Assembly: GCF_007559025.1 (NCBI RefSeq)
Contig: NZ_CP041765.1
Location: forward strand, 1,484,679 to 1,548,678
Direction: 5' to 3'
From: Tomitella fengzijianii
GTDB taxonomy: Bacteria > Actinomycetota > Actinomycetes > Mycobacteriales > Mycobacteriaceae
Length of the DNA stretch: 64,000 bases
Part shown: positions 53,719 to 63,017 of the stretch, piece after piece
How positions within the stretch are numbered: position 1 is the stretch's first letter
Layout of the letters: every line of letters begins with the position of its first letter
Position numbers and translations under genes: made by a program
The notes under the pieces: model-generated
Told to the model about the DNA's origin: nothing
The model's database searches: none
Seen by the model: only the letters and a program-made list of their open reading frames with translations

Positions 53719-54833
53719 CCGGCGGACGGGGCGCCGTCGGCGGTGGCACCGCGGAGCTCCCGCGCGGCGCGCACTGCTGCGGCGAACTCGCGGAGCAGGT
53801 CGGCCGTGTCGCCCCACGCCATGCACTTGTCGGTGACCGACTTGCCGTAGACGAGCGGATCGGCGTCGAGGCCCTGGTTGCCGGCCTCGATGAAACTCTC
53901 GAGCATGACGGCGGCGATCGCGTCCTCGCCGGCCGCGATCCGGCCGGCGATCTCGCGGGCCACCGCCACCTGGCGCACGTCGTCCTTGCCGCTGTTGGCG
54001 TGGCTCGCGTCGATCATGACCCGCTCGGCGAGCCCGGCGGCCCGCAACCGCTCGACCGCCCCCGACACGTCGGCCGGAGCGAAGTTGCTGCCGCCGCGCC
54101 CGCCGCGCAGGATCACGTGGCCCTCGGCGTTGCCGCGGGTGCGGACGATCGCGGTGCGGCCCTCCTCGGTGCTGCCGAAGAACACGTGCGGCGCGCGGGC
54201 GGCGCCGCAGCCGTCGACGGCCACCTGCACGTTGCCGTCGGTGGCGTTCTTGAACCCGATGGGCATCGACAACCCCGACGCGAGCTGGCGGTGCACCTGG
54301 CTCTCGGTGGTCCGGGCGCCGATGGCGCCCCACGAGACGGCGTCGGCGATGTACTGGGGGCTGATGGGCTCGAGGAACTCGCAGCCCACCGGCAGCCCCT
54401 CGTCGAGCACGTCCAGAAGCAGATCGCGTGCCACGCGCAGGCCGCGCGGCACGTCGAACGTCTCGTCCAGGCCGGGGTCGTTGATCAGACCCTTCCACCC
54501 GGTGGTGGTGCGCGGCTTCTCGAAGTACACGCGCATCACCACGAGGACGTCGTCGCGGACCTCGCGGGCCACCGCGGCGAGCCGGGCGGCGTAGTCGCGG
54601 GCCGCGTCGGGGTCGTGCACGGAGCACGGACCGACGACGAGCAGGACGCGGTCGTCGGTGCCGTCGAGCACGCGGGCGATCTCGTCGCGGCTGCGCTCCA
54701 CCAGGCGGGCCCGGTCCGCGCCCAGGGGCTGCGCGCCCACGAGCTCGCGCGGCGTGGGCAGGTGGTCGAAGCCGGCCACGTTGCGGTCGGTGGTGCTCGC
54801 GGCGCCGGCGGGGGTGTCGAGGATCGTGGTCAC
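53703..54833 (-). CDS. 3-deoxy-7-phosphoheptulonate (DAHP) synthase, class I
   Basis: 376 residues (GTG, AAAGG eight bases upstream). Class I-alpha motifs: VVGPCSVHDP, FEKPRTTTGWKGLINDP, CEFLEPISPQYIAD, GARTTESQ, GFKNATDG and MIDASHANS. It makes DAHP from PEP and erythrose 4-phosphate, the first shikimate step. This is the AroF/G/H type; M. tuberculosis relies on an unrelated class II enzyme. A leader peptide with Tyr-Trp-x-Phe and a terminator upstream indicate attenuation by aromatic amino acids. Confidence 0.95.
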
Positions 54834-54923
54834 GGTCAGGGCCTTTCGGTGTGGTGAGGGAACTGCTCTGCGGAGCGGGCCCCGTCCGCGATCCGGTCCG
54901 GAAGCCCGTCTTTCACGACGAAA

Positions 54924-54947
54924 GGCAGAGACCTCGAGGTCTCTGCC
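54924..54947 (-). terminator. attenuator terminator before DAHP synthase
   Basis: A perfect 24-bp palindrome, arms GGCAGAGACCTC and GAGGTCTCTGCC, followed on the minus strand by TTTCG. It lies 90 bases before the DAHP synthase start and 24 bases after the leader peptide stop, so it would end transcription early. Confidence 0.75.
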
Positions 54948-54950
54948 TTG

Positions 54951-55005
54951 GGCTCCGGATGCGGAAGTTGATCAGCGTGCGCGACCAACGGCCCCATCCG
55001 GAGCC
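54951..55005 (-). promoter_or_regulatory. upstream hairpin of the aromatic attenuator
   Basis: Perfect 11-bp arms GGCTCCGGATG (minus strand, 54995-55005, inside the leader peptide codons) and CATCCGGAGCC (54951-54961). The first arm begins six bases after the Phe codon; a ribosome paused at Tyr-Trp-Arg-Phe would cover it and free the second arm. How this affects the terminator is not resolved by eye. Confidence 0.6.
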
Positions 55006-55049
55006 GTGGTAAAGCGCCAATAGGCGCGTGCGCTGAGTCGACTGATCAC
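54972..55049 (-). CDS. aromatic leader peptide (25 residues)
   Basis: GTG start, TGA stop; contains RAYWRFTT, that is, Tyr, Trp and Phe within four residues. TACCGT ends seven bases before the GTG, so it is probably leaderless. All three end products of the pathway are thus sampled by one short peptide in front of the first enzyme. The rest of the gap 54834-55223 holds only this attenuator and the uppS upstream region. Confidence 0.65.
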   Translation of the reverse strand: MISRLSARAYWRFTTAPDGAVGRAR

Positions 55050-55223
55050 GCCGACGACGGTACCAGAAGCGCAGATCGCGGCGTCGGCCCGTGGTGCCGC
55101 CGCGCGGAGAACCCGCGTACGCCGCCCCGTGTCCAGGTACGGCGTCACGCACGGCGGGGCGTAGGCTCAGCGCGGGCGGACCGGGCCCGCGGACAGCCCG
55201 GCCGGTGCATCGACGAATAGGCG

Positions 55224-55991
55224 GTGAACGTGCGCAACCCGCTGTACCGGCTCTATGAGCAGCATCTGCGCCGAGGGCTCGAGGGCAGGCCACGGCCGCG
55301 GCATGTCGGAGTGGTGTGCGACGGCAATCGCCGGTGGGCCCGCGAGAACGGCTTCGACGACATCAGCCACGGGCACCGCATGGGGGCGCGCAAGATCGCC
55401 GAGATGCTCGGCTGGTGCGACCTGGCGGGCATCGACATGGCCACCATCTACCTGCTCTCCACCGAGAACCTCAACCGTGACCCGGCCGAGCTCGAGGTGC
55501 TCTTCGAGATCATCACCGACGTGGTGGACGAGCTCTCCGGTCCGGATCGCAACTGGCGGGTGTGCATCGTCGGGGCCCTCGAGCTGCTGCCGGACGACCG
55601 CGCCAAGCAGCTGCGGGCGGCGTCGGAGCGCACGGAGGGCCGAACGGGCACGCAGGTGAACATCGCCGTGGGATACGGCGGCCGGCAGGAGATCTGCTAT
55701 GCCGTGAAGTCGTTGCTGCGCAAGGAGCTCGCGGACGGCGCGAGCGGCGAGCAGCTGGTGGATTCGATCACCCCGGACGCCATCGGCGCCCACCTCTACA
55801 CCTCCGGCCAGCCGGACCCCGACCTGCTGATCCGCACCTCGGGGGAGCAGCGCCTATCCGGTTTCCTGCTGTGGCAGAGCGCGTATTCGGAGATCTGGTT
55901 CACCGAGGTGTACTGGCCGGAGTTCCGCCGCGTCGACTTCCTGCGCGCCCTGCGCGACTATTCCGCGCGCCACCGCCGGTACGGGGTCTGA
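55224..55991 (+). CDS. short-chain cis-prenyltransferase (UppS family)
   Basis: 255 residues. Catalytic Asp33 in VGVVCDGNRRWARENG, then GHRMGARKIAEMLGWC, YLLSTENLNR and RTSGEQRLSGFLLWQSAYSE. It matches Rv1086 in place and motifs, which makes Z,E-farnesyl diphosphate for later extension to decaprenyl phosphate. A longer-chain UppS is normally encoded elsewhere. GTG 55224 is used; a GTG two codons later is possible. Confidence 0.93.
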   Translation: MNVRNPLYRLYEQHLRRGLEGRPRPRHVGVVCDGNRRWARENGFDDISHGHRMGARKIAEMLGWCDLAGIDMATIYLLSTENLNRDPAELEVLFEIITDVVDELSGPDRNWRVCIVGALELLPDDRAKQLRAASERTEGRTGTQVNIAVGYGGRQEICYAVKSLLRKELADGASGEQLVDSITPDAIGAHLYTSGQPDPDLLIRTSGEQRLSGFLLWQSAYSEIWFTEVYWPEFRRVDFLRALRDYSARHRRYGV

Positions 55992-56019
55992 CGACGGCCG
56001 CCGGGCGGGCGGTGCGTCC

Positions 56020-57111
56020 TCACGGGATCAGTACCGCCCGGCCCAGGATCCCGCCGCGTTCCAGGCGCTCGAACACCGCGGGACCCTCGGCGAGCGGGAA
56101 CGTCTCGACCTCCGCGTGGATGGTGCCCGCCGCGGCGAGCGCCAGCGAGTCGACGAGATCATTGCGGGTCCCGGCGTAGGACTTCTTGATGCTCGCGCCC
56201 CATGGCCAGGCGTCACCGATCGCGCCGTCGGCGGCGATGCCGGGGACGCCGCCGCCGAGCCCCACCATCCGGTAGGCGCCGCCCGGCGCCACCGCACGCA
56301 CCGACAGCTGCGCGGTCGCGTCGACGCCGACGAAGTCGAACACCGCGTCCGCGCCGCGGCCGCCGGTGAGCCGCAGGATCTTCTCCGCCGCGGCGTCGTC
56401 GGCCGTGAGCACGACCTCCGCGCCGAGCCGCGCCGCGGCGTCGAGCTTGTCCCGGGCGACGTCGACGGCGATCACGCGCACCGGGCTGACCGCGCGCAGG
56501 ATCTGCACTGCGATGTGTCCGAGGCCGCCGACGCCGATCACCACCGCGGTGCCGCCCGGGCGCAGGTGCTCGCGGGCGCCGTCGATGGCGTGGTAGCTCG
56601 TCAGGGCCGCGTCGGCCAGCGGAGCGGCCTGCGCGGGCTCGATGTCCGTGGGGACGAACGCCGCCGTCGGCACCACCACGTACTCGGCCATACCGCCGTC
56701 GTGTCCCATCAGCCCCGGGCACGGCGGCATGGCGAAGCGGCCGGCGGCCAGGCACAGGTTCTGCCGGCCGGCGGTGCACTCGCGGCACGTCCCGCACGAC
56801 CAACACAGGTACACGACCCCCGCAGTGCCGACCGGTGCGGTGCCGGGCGCCGCGGAACCGGCCTCGGTATCCGTGCCCACGGCGGCGACGGTGCCGGCGA
56901 TCTCGTGGCCGAGGGTCATCGGCTCCGGTCGTTGCCAATCCGCGTGCAGCACGTGCAGATCCGAGTGGCAGATGCCTGCGGCCGAGACCCGCACCAGCAG
57001 TTCGCCCGGGCCGGGGGCCGGCAGCGGGACCTCGCGCAGCTCGAGCGTGCCCGGCGCCGTCACCTGCAATGCGCGCATCGTCGGGCCGGGCGCCGTGGCG
57101 TTGTTCGTCAT
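56020..57111 (-). CDS. zinc-dependent alcohol dehydrogenase
   Basis: 363 residues, ATG with GGAG five bases upstream. MDR family: catalytic Zn ligands Cys in GICHSDLH and GHE; structural Zn loop CWSCGTCRECTAGRQNLC with four Cys; NAD-binding VIGVGGLGHIAVQ. Last gene of an FMO-esterase-ADH operon. It would oxidise an alcohol released by the esterase, so the three steps can follow each other (ketone to ester to alcohol to aldehyde). Confidence 0.9.
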   Translation of the reverse strand: MTNNATAPGPTMRALQVTAPGTLELREVPLPAPGPGELLVRVSAAGICHSDLHVLHADWQRPEPMTLGHEIAGTVAAVGTDTEAGSAAPGTAPVGTAGVVYLCWSCGTCRECTAGRQNLCLAAGRFAMPPCPGLMGHDGGMAEYVVVPTAAFVPTDIEPAQAAPLADAALTSYHAIDGAREHLRPGGTAVVIGVGGLGHIAVQILRAVSPVRVIAVDVARDKLDAAARLGAEVVLTADDAAAEKILRLTGGRGADAVFDFVGVDATAQLSVRAVAPGGAYRMVGLGGGVPGIAADGAIGDAWPWGASIKKSYAGTRNDLVDSLALAAAGTIHAEVETFPLAEGPAVFERLERGGILGRAVLIP

Positions 57112-57137
57112 GGGTTCTCCGTTCACAGGGGTGCCGT

Positions 57138-58331
57138 TCACAGCGACTCGTAGACGGCGTCGAGGTAGGCGTTGGGGCGCGGCGCGCCGATGAGGCCGGG
57201 GCCCATCCGGTTCATGACGTAGGCGACGGTGATGCCGCGGTCGGCGTCGGCGGAGACGACCGAACCGCCGAAGCCGGTCCACCAGCACACCCGCCCGGGA
57301 CGCACGCCGGGCATCGACGGGCTCGGCAGCCCCCAGCCCAGGCCGAAGCGCACGGGGACGCCCAGGACCCTGTCGGGCCCGTCTGCCTGGACCTCGAAGA
57401 TCCGGTCGAGGGTCTCCGGCGCGAGGAACCGGCGCCCGCGCGTCGTTCCGCCGCAGGCCACGACCGACTGCAGGAGCGCCACCGACCGCGCGTTGCCCTG
57501 ACCGTTTGCGCCGCCGAGCTCGGCGGCCAGGAAGGCGTCGTCGGTGGTCAGTGCCGGACTGAAAGCGGGGTTCGTCAGGGTGCGCCGCAGGATGCTGTCC
57601 GCAGGGAAGGAGGCGTAGTCGAACCCGCTCGGCGGGGGCGCCACCATCGACGCGACGCGTGCGGGGTCGTCGCGGAGCTCGCGGGGCGCGCCGATCCAGT
57701 AGTCGGCGCCGAGAGGGCCGGCGACCTCGGCGGCGAGGAACTCGCCGAGCGACCGGCCGGTGATGCGGCGGACCAGCTCTCCGACGAGAGTGCCGAACGA
57801 CATGGCGTGGTATCCCGACCCGTCGCCCGGCGTCCACCACGGCTCCTGCCTGGCCAGCAGATCGGCGGCGGACGGGCCGTCGTAGAGATCGTCCACCGCC
57901 ATCGCCCGGTCCCAGCCGGACATGCCGCTGGTATGCCCCAGGACGTGGCGGACCAGCACGGTGTCCGGCCCGGACGGGCCTTTGCCGGCGGCGGCGAACT
58001 CCGGCCAGTAATCGGCCACCGGAGCGTCCGGGTCGAGCAGGCCGCGATCGACCAGCAGCAGCGCGCACAGCGCCGTCGCTGTCTTCGTCAGCGAGTAGGT
58101 GTTGACGACGGTGTCCCGCGTCCAGGGCCTGCCGGTCGCGGCGTCGGCGGTGCCGCCCCACAGGTCGACGACCACCTCCTCGCCGCGCATCACGCAGAGC
58201 GAGGCGCCCAGCTCCACGCCCGTCGCCAGGTTGTGCCCCAGCAGCTCGCGCACGCCCTCGAACCCCCGGGCGCACGTCCCCGCCAGCACCGGGCTCCCGG
58301 GCTGCCGGGCGGTCCGCGCGGCGCCGCTCAC
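57138..58331 (-). CDS. beta-lactamase-fold esterase (serine hydrolase)
   Basis: 397 residues from the GTG that overlaps the monooxygenase stop (GTGA). The SxxK motif is S80-LTK83 in NTYSLTKTA, with the Tyr motif in GSGYHAMSFGTLVGEL and a C-terminal WTGFGGS in place of KTG. This is the EstB/LipR-like class C esterase group, not a true beta-lactamase. Placed between an FMO and an alcohol dehydrogenase, it may hydrolyse the ester formed by the monooxygenase. Confidence 0.88.
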   Translation of the reverse strand: MSGAARTARQPGSPVLAGTCARGFEGVRELLGHNLATGVELGASLCVMRGEEVVVDLWGGTADAATGRPWTRDTVVNTYSLTKTATALCALLLVDRGLLDPDAPVADYWPEFAAAGKGPSGPDTVLVRHVLGHTSGMSGWDRAMAVDDLYDGPSAADLLARQEPWWTPGDGSGYHAMSFGTLVGELVRRITGRSLGEFLAAEVAGPLGADYWIGAPRELRDDPARVASMVAPPPSGFDYASFPADSILRRTLTNPAFSPALTTDDAFLAAELGGANGQGNARSVALLQSVVACGGTTRGRRFLAPETLDRIFEVQADGPDRVLGVPVRFGLGWGLPSPSMPGVRPGRVCWWTGFGGSVVSADADRGITVAYVMNRMGPGLIGAPRPNAYLDAVYESL

Positions 58332-59695
58332 CGTGCCTCCGCCAGTGCGCCGGCCCGCTGCTCGCCGGACTCGATCTCGGCGTGCAGGTCGCGCGCGTAC
58401 CGCGCGAAGTCGATCTGGATGGTGTGCCGGGGCGCGTCGTAGTACTGGCCCAGGTGCTTGTGCTCGTCGTGGACGATCAGCTCGTGCATCTTCGCCTCGG
58501 ACGGCAGCCGGTACATGCCCTTGAGGTGTTTGGCGATGAGCTTGCTCTGCTGTTCGGCCAGGTTGACGATCGTGGGCGACGACTGGGCCAGGCCCGCGTA
58601 GTACAGGTCGTCCACGCCCGGCTTCATGATGCGCTTGAACAGCGGATACCGGTGTTCGGAATCCGGCTGCAGGTCCGGCGTGTCGAAGAACGGGAACGTC
58701 ATCTGATAGCCGGTGGCGCAGACGATGACGTCGGCCTCGATGCGCTGACCATCGGTGAGGACCACCGCATCGCCGTCGAGTCGCTCGATGGCGGTTACGC
58801 AGGTGAGGTCGCCCGAGCCGGACTTCTCCAGGAAGTCGATGCTCACGGACGGGTGCGCGGAAAGCGGTTCGTGGTCGGGGGCGGGCAGCCCGTAGTCCTC
58901 CATGTTGCCGACGATCTTGCGAATGGCGCGCCGGGAGATTTTGAGCCCCAGCTTTTTCGGCATCCACGGCGGCATCATCATCTTGTCGGCCGGCTTGCCG
59001 GCGCGGTACTTCGACAGCACCCACACGCCGCGCCGCGCGGAGACCCACACGTGCTCCGCGACGGTGCGGTTGGACAGCTCGGAGGCCACGTCCAGCCCGG
59101 AGTTGCCCATGCCCACCACGATGACGCGCTTGCCGTGCATGTCCACCGGTTCGAACGGGCTGCGGTAGTCGTGGCTGTGGATGATGGTGCCGTCGAAGGT
59201 GCCGGGGTAGTCGGGGAACCGGGGGTTCCAGTGGTGGCCGTTGGCGACCACGAGCGAGTCGTAGGTGCGCGTCTCTCCGGTGCTCAGGCGGACGTCCCAG
59301 CCGCCGCCGGGGCGGCGCGCGGCATGTTCGACGGCCGTGTTGAACGTGATGGTCTCGCGAAGCCCGAAGTGGTCGACGTAGTCGCGGAAGTACTGGTGCA
59401 TCAAGGAGTGGTGCGGGAAGTCCGGCCAGTCCGGGTCGGCGGGGAACTCCTCGAACTCCAGCCGGGTGGTGGAGGTGTCGATGTGCAGCGACTGGTAGCA
59501 GGCCGACTTGCCGTTGGGGTTGTTGTAGTACCAGTTGCCGCCCACGTCGTCGGACATCTCGAAGCAGTCGTAGGCGATGCCGTAGTCCTTGAGCCGCTTG
59601 GCCGTGGTGAACCCGGAGCACCCCGCTCCGATGATGCACACGGTGCGATCCGATGCCGCGTTGCCGGGGAATGCCGGCCGGAAGTCCGTCGTCAC
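58328..59695 (-). CDS. flavin-containing monooxygenase
   Basis: 455 residues (GTG). FAD motif CIIGAGCSGF (20-29), FMO fingerprint FDGTIIHSHDY (167-177) and NADP motif VVGMGNSGLD. The fingerprint ends in Tyr, as in class B FMOs and in part of the Baeyer-Villiger type II group. First gene of the operon; the TetR gene is divergent. In M. tuberculosis the mymA operon (Rv3083 on) also combines an FMO, an esterase and an alcohol dehydrogenase, so a related ketone or lipid function is possible. Confidence 0.9.
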   Translation of the reverse strand: MTTDFRPAFPGNAASDRTVCIIGAGCSGFTTAKRLKDYGIAYDCFEMSDDVGGNWYYNNPNGKSACYQSLHIDTSTTRLEFEEFPADPDWPDFPHHSLMHQYFRDYVDHFGLRETITFNTAVEHAARRPGGGWDVRLSTGETRTYDSLVVANGHHWNPRFPDYPGTFDGTIIHSHDYRSPFEPVDMHGKRVIVVGMGNSGLDVASELSNRTVAEHVWVSARRGVWVLSKYRAGKPADKMMMPPWMPKKLGLKISRRAIRKIVGNMEDYGLPAPDHEPLSAHPSVSIDFLEKSGSGDLTCVTAIERLDGDAVVLTDGQRIEADVIVCATGYQMTFPFFDTPDLQPDSEHRYPLFKRIMKPGVDDLYYAGLAQSSPTIVNLAEQQSKLIAKHLKGMYRLPSEAKMHELIVHDEHKHLGQYYDAPRHTIQIDFARYARDLHAEIESGEQRAGALAEAR

Positions 59696-59864
59696 TGATC
59701 CGTCCTCTCTCGTCGCTCCCGCGGAAGTGCGCGCCGAGCGTCTATGACCCAGTTCACATATACTGCTTCACTGACGCCGTGTCTAGTGACTGGTCGGTTT
59801 GTAGAGTCGGCGCACGGGTGCTCGGTGCCGTGCGGGTCGGGATCGTGCGGCGGTGCGCCCCCGG

Positions 59865-59922
59865 CGTTTGGTGGACTTTTGGCTGGAACTCGGCGGAAAA
59901 TCGACCAAATGTCCACCCAACG
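59865..59922. promoter_or_regulatory. inverted repeat between FMO operon and TetR
   Basis: CGTTTGGTGGAC (59865-59876) and GTCCACCCAACG (59911-59922) are inverted arms with one mismatch in 12. They are spaced by 34 bases, which fits two half sites on the DNA better than a hairpin. Located in the 265-base divergent gap 59696-59960; a TetR operator is likely but not certain. Confidence 0.4.
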
Positions 59923-59960
59923 CGGCGCAAGAACAACGACAGGCGAGCGGAGGTGGTGGC

Positions 59961-60608
59961 GTGCCGGAACAGGCGGGCGCCGTACGACAACACGGGAACG
60001 AGGGCGGCAGGCCGCGCACGCTGCGTGAGGAGCAGAAGCTGCGCACCCGCATGGCCCTGCTCGCGGCGGCGCGGGAGCTGTTCGTGGCGCGCGGCTACAC
60101 CACCGTCACGGTGGACGACATCACCCGCGCGGTCGGGTGCAGCCGTGCCACCTTCTACCTGCACTTCACCAACAAGATGGACGTGCTCGCCAGGATCAGC
60201 GCGGAGACCATGCAGGAGCGCGCGGCCGGCGTCTACCGCGAGCTCGACGCGGTGCTCGAGACCGGCTCGCGCGCCGAATTCGTCGGGTGGGTGGTGCGGG
60301 CGCTCGACTGGTTCGACCGCAACCGTGAGATCTTGCCCGCCTGGGACGAGGCGCTGGCCGCGGAGCCCGGGTTCCAGGCCATCGGGCGCCGGTCCATCGT
60401 GGAACTCACCGCCGCCATGCCGCGCTACCTCGCCCGGTGGCCGGAGGGCAGGCGGGACGAGGCGCGGTTCCGCGTGGAGCTGCTGGTGACCCAGCTCGAG
60501 CGGTACTTCACCCGCTCCGCGGTGCAGGGGACCATCGAGTTCACCGGGCACGCCGCCGCGGAGATCCTCGCGGACATCTGGTTTCCCGCACTTCGGGCCC
60601 CCGGCTGA
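59961..60608 (+). CDS. TetR-family regulator of the FMO operon
   Basis: 215 residues from GTG 59961 with GGAGG seven bases upstream. Helix-turn-helix VTVDDITRAVGCSRATFYLH, then FTNKMDVLA. The ligand domain has ALDWFDRNREILPAWDEA. Divergent from the FMO-esterase-ADH operon, the usual arrangement for local repression. Its stop lies three bases from the convergent coaA stop. Confidence 0.88.
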   Translation: MPEQAGAVRQHGNEGGRPRTLREEQKLRTRMALLAAARELFVARGYTTVTVDDITRAVGCSRATFYLHFTNKMDVLARISAETMQERAAGVYRELDAVLETGSRAEFVGWVVRALDWFDRNREILPAWDEALAAEPGFQAIGRRSIVELTAAMPRYLARWPEGRRDEARFRVELLVTQLERYFTRSAVQGTIEFTGHAAAEILADIWFPALRAPG

Positions 60609-60611
60609 GCG

Positions 60612-61544
60612 TCAGAGCTTGCGCAGGCGCACCCTGTTGATCGAGTGGTCGGCGTCCTTGCGCAGCACCAGCGTGGCGCGTGGGCGGGTCGGCAGGATGT
60701 TCTCCACCAGGTTCGGCCGGTTGGTGGTGTGCCAGATCTCCTGGGCGGCGATCGTCGCGTGCTCGTCGGACAGCTGCGAGTAGTGGTGGAAGTGCGCCTC
60801 CGGGTCGGCGAAGGCGGTGCCGCGCAGTGCCAGGAAGCGCTTGACGTACCAGTTCTCGATGTTCTCGATGCGCGCGTCCACGTAGATCGAGAAGTCGAAC
60901 AGGTCGGAGACCATCAGCCGCGGCCCGGTCTGGAGCACGTTGAGGCCCTCGAGGATCAGGATGTCCGGCTGGCGGACCACCTGCTTCTCGCCGGGGACGA
61001 TGTCGTAGGAGATGTGCGAGTACACGGGCGCCGCAACCTCGCGCGCACCCGACTTGACCTCGGTGACGAACCGCAGCAGCGCCCTGCGGTCGTAGCTTTC
61101 GGGAAAGCCCTTGCGGTGCATGATGCCCCGCCGCACCAGCTCCCTTGTGGAGTGCAGGAACCCGTCCGTGGTCACCAGGTCCACGCGCGGATGGGTGTCC
61201 CAGCGTGCCAGCAGCGCCTGCAGCACGCGGGCGGTGGTGGACTTGCCGACGGCGACGCTGCCGGCGACGCCGATGATGAACGGCACCTGGCGCTCCGGGT
61301 GTTTCTCGCCGAGGAACGTCGCCGTCGCGGCGAACAGTCGCTGGCGCGCCGCCACCTGCAGGTGGATCAGACGCGACAGCGGCAGATAGACCTCCGCGAC
61401 CTCCTTGAGGTCGATCTGCTCGCCCAGGCCGCGCAGCTTGTAGAGGTCGTCCTCGGTGAGCACCTGGGGCGTCGACATTCGCAGCGCGCGCCAGCTGCGG
61501 CGGTCGAACTCGATGTACGGGCTGGGCTCGGTCATCCGCGACAC
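60612..61544 (-). CDS. coaA: pantothenate kinase, type I
   Basis: 310 residues from GTG 61544 ([15 protein letters not shown], as in the mycobacterial CoaA start) with GGGGG seven bases upstream; ATG 61535 is three codons later. P-loop [12 protein letters not shown] (92-103), [23 protein letters not shown] and the [13 protein letters not shown] block. It phosphorylates pantothenate, the committed step to CoA. Corresponds to Rv1092c. Confidence 0.96.
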   Translation of the reverse strand: MSRMTEPSPYIEFDRRSWRALRMSTPQVLTEDDLYKLRGLGEQIDLKEVAEVYLPLSRLIHLQVAARQRLFAATATFLGEKHPERQVPFIIGVAGSVAVGKSTTARVLQALLARWDTHPRVDLVTTDGFLHSTRELVRRGIMHRKGFPESYDRRALLRFVTEVKSGAREVAAPVYSHISYDIVPGEKQVVRQPDILILEGLNVLQTGPRLMVSDLFDFSIYVDARIENIENWYVKRFLALRGTAFADPEAHFHHYSQLSDEHATIAAQEIWHTTNRPNLVENILPTRPRATLVLRKDADHSINRVRLRKL

Positions 61545-61740
61545 GGGAGCACCCCCAGGGCGCACGCGGCCGCGGCATCCGCGCGCGGTTCCGGCGCGGG
61601 CCCGCCACGGTAGGGGGCCCGGGGCGATGGCAGACGGTGGCTAGTCGAGTCGCCGTACATGCGGGTAAGTCAACACCCTTCGGCGGGGCGTGCGCGATCC
61701 GGGTCGCGCCCGCGGCGGGTGCGACTAGGCTCCAGCGACT

Positions 61741-62952
61741 GTGGACACCTTCGACCTGATCCGCCGGTATCAACTGCTGGGCCTGCGCTTCGACCGCATC
61801 GAAGAGGGCTTCGTCGACGCCTTCACCGGCGACCCCGCACTGCGGGCGGCGGTGGACGACGAGCCGGCGCCGCACCCCGCCGAACTGGCGCGTACCGCGG
61901 CGGCGTTGCGCGCCGAGGTGCTCGCGGCCACCGACCTGGCGGAGCGCCGCCGCGACTTCATCGCCGCGCACCTGCGGGCGCTCGAATGCTCGGCGCGCAA
62001 GTTCGCGGGCGAGGAGATCGGGTTCGTCGACGAGGTCGAGGCGTACTTCGACGTTCGGATCGGGCTGGGCGACCAGGACCGCTACCGGGAGGCGCACCGC
62101 ACGCTCGACGAGGTGCTCGACGGGCACGGCAGCGTCGAACAGCGTTTGCAGGCGTTCCGCGCGGCCGACGAGATCCCGCCGGAGCGCCTGGACGAGTGCG
62201 TCCAGGCGTTCTCGTCCGCGCTGCGCGACAGGGTGCGCAAGGTGTATCCGCTGCCGGAGCAGGAGACCGTCGACTACCGGATCGTCACCGACAAGCCCTG
62301 GTCCGGGTTCAACTACTACCTGGGTGAATTCAAGTCCACAGTCGCCATCAACGCGGACCTCAAGCAGCGCATGGCCAACCTGCCGCATCTCATCGCCCAC
62401 GAGGCCTACCCGGGCCACCACACCGAGCACTGCCGCAAGGAGGGCGGACTGGTGGCGGCGGGCGAGGACGAGCAGACGCTGTTCCTGGTCAACACCCCCC
62501 AATGCCTCATGGCGGAGGGGCTCGCAGACCTGGCCTTGGAGGCGATCGTCGGTCCCGGCTGGGGTGCGTGGGCCCGTGAGATCTTCGCTGACCTGGGGCT
62601 GCGCTTCGCCGGTGAACAGGCCGAGAGGATCGCCGACGCCTCCGCGCAGCTGATCGGGGTGCGCCAGGACGCGGCGCTGATGCTGCACGACCGCGGCCGC
62701 TCCGAGGACGATGTGGCGGCGTTCCTGCAGCGGTGGACCCTGGTGACCCCCGACCGGGCGCGACAGCAGTTGCGATTCCTCACCTCGCCGCTGTGGCGCG
62801 CCTACATCAGCACCTATGTGGAGGGCTACCGACTGCTGGGCGAGTGGCTGGCGGACCGCCCCGAGGGGGTCGGCGGGGCTGAGCGGTTCGGCCGCCTGCT
62901 GGACGAGCCGTTGCTGCCCTCGCACCTGCGCGCCGAGCTCGCCGCCGTGTGA
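61741..62952 (+). CDS. DUF885 zinc-peptidase-like protein
   Basis: 403 residues, GTG start. The zinc-binding signature HEAYPGHHTEH (HExxxHH type) lies near residue 220, with the downstream LMAEGLADLALE providing the third ligand. DUF885 proteins are distant relatives of M32/M3-type carboxypeptidases. The protein has no signal peptide. Substrate unknown. TAGGCT at 61726-61731 ends nine bases upstream and there is no Shine-Dalgarno, so a leaderless message is plausible. Confidence 0.85.
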   Translation: MDTFDLIRRYQLLGLRFDRIEEGFVDAFTGDPALRAAVDDEPAPHPAELARTAAALRAEVLAATDLAERRRDFIAAHLRALECSARKFAGEEIGFVDEVEAYFDVRIGLGDQDRYREAHRTLDEVLDGHGSVEQRLQAFRAADEIPPERLDECVQAFSSALRDRVRKVYPLPEQETVDYRIVTDKPWSGFNYYLGEFKSTVAINADLKQRMANLPHLIAHEAYPGHHTEHCRKEGGLVAAGEDEQTLFLVNTPQCLMAEGLADLALEAIVGPGWGAWAREIFADLGLRFAGEQAERIADASAQLIGVRQDAALMLHDRGRSEDDVAAFLQRWTLVTPDRARQQLRFLTSPLWRAYISTYVEGYRLLGEWLADRPEGVGGAERFGRLLDEPLLPSHLRAELAAV

Positions 62953-63017
62953 CGAGGGCAACCTCGTAGAATGATCGTCGACCCATGCCGCATGACCCAC
63001 ATCAGGGAGCACATTCG

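Noticed and set aside
57138-58331. A true class C beta-lactamase
   Set aside because: SxxK is present, but the KTG element is replaced, and the operon context is that of an esterase; no signal peptide is seen.
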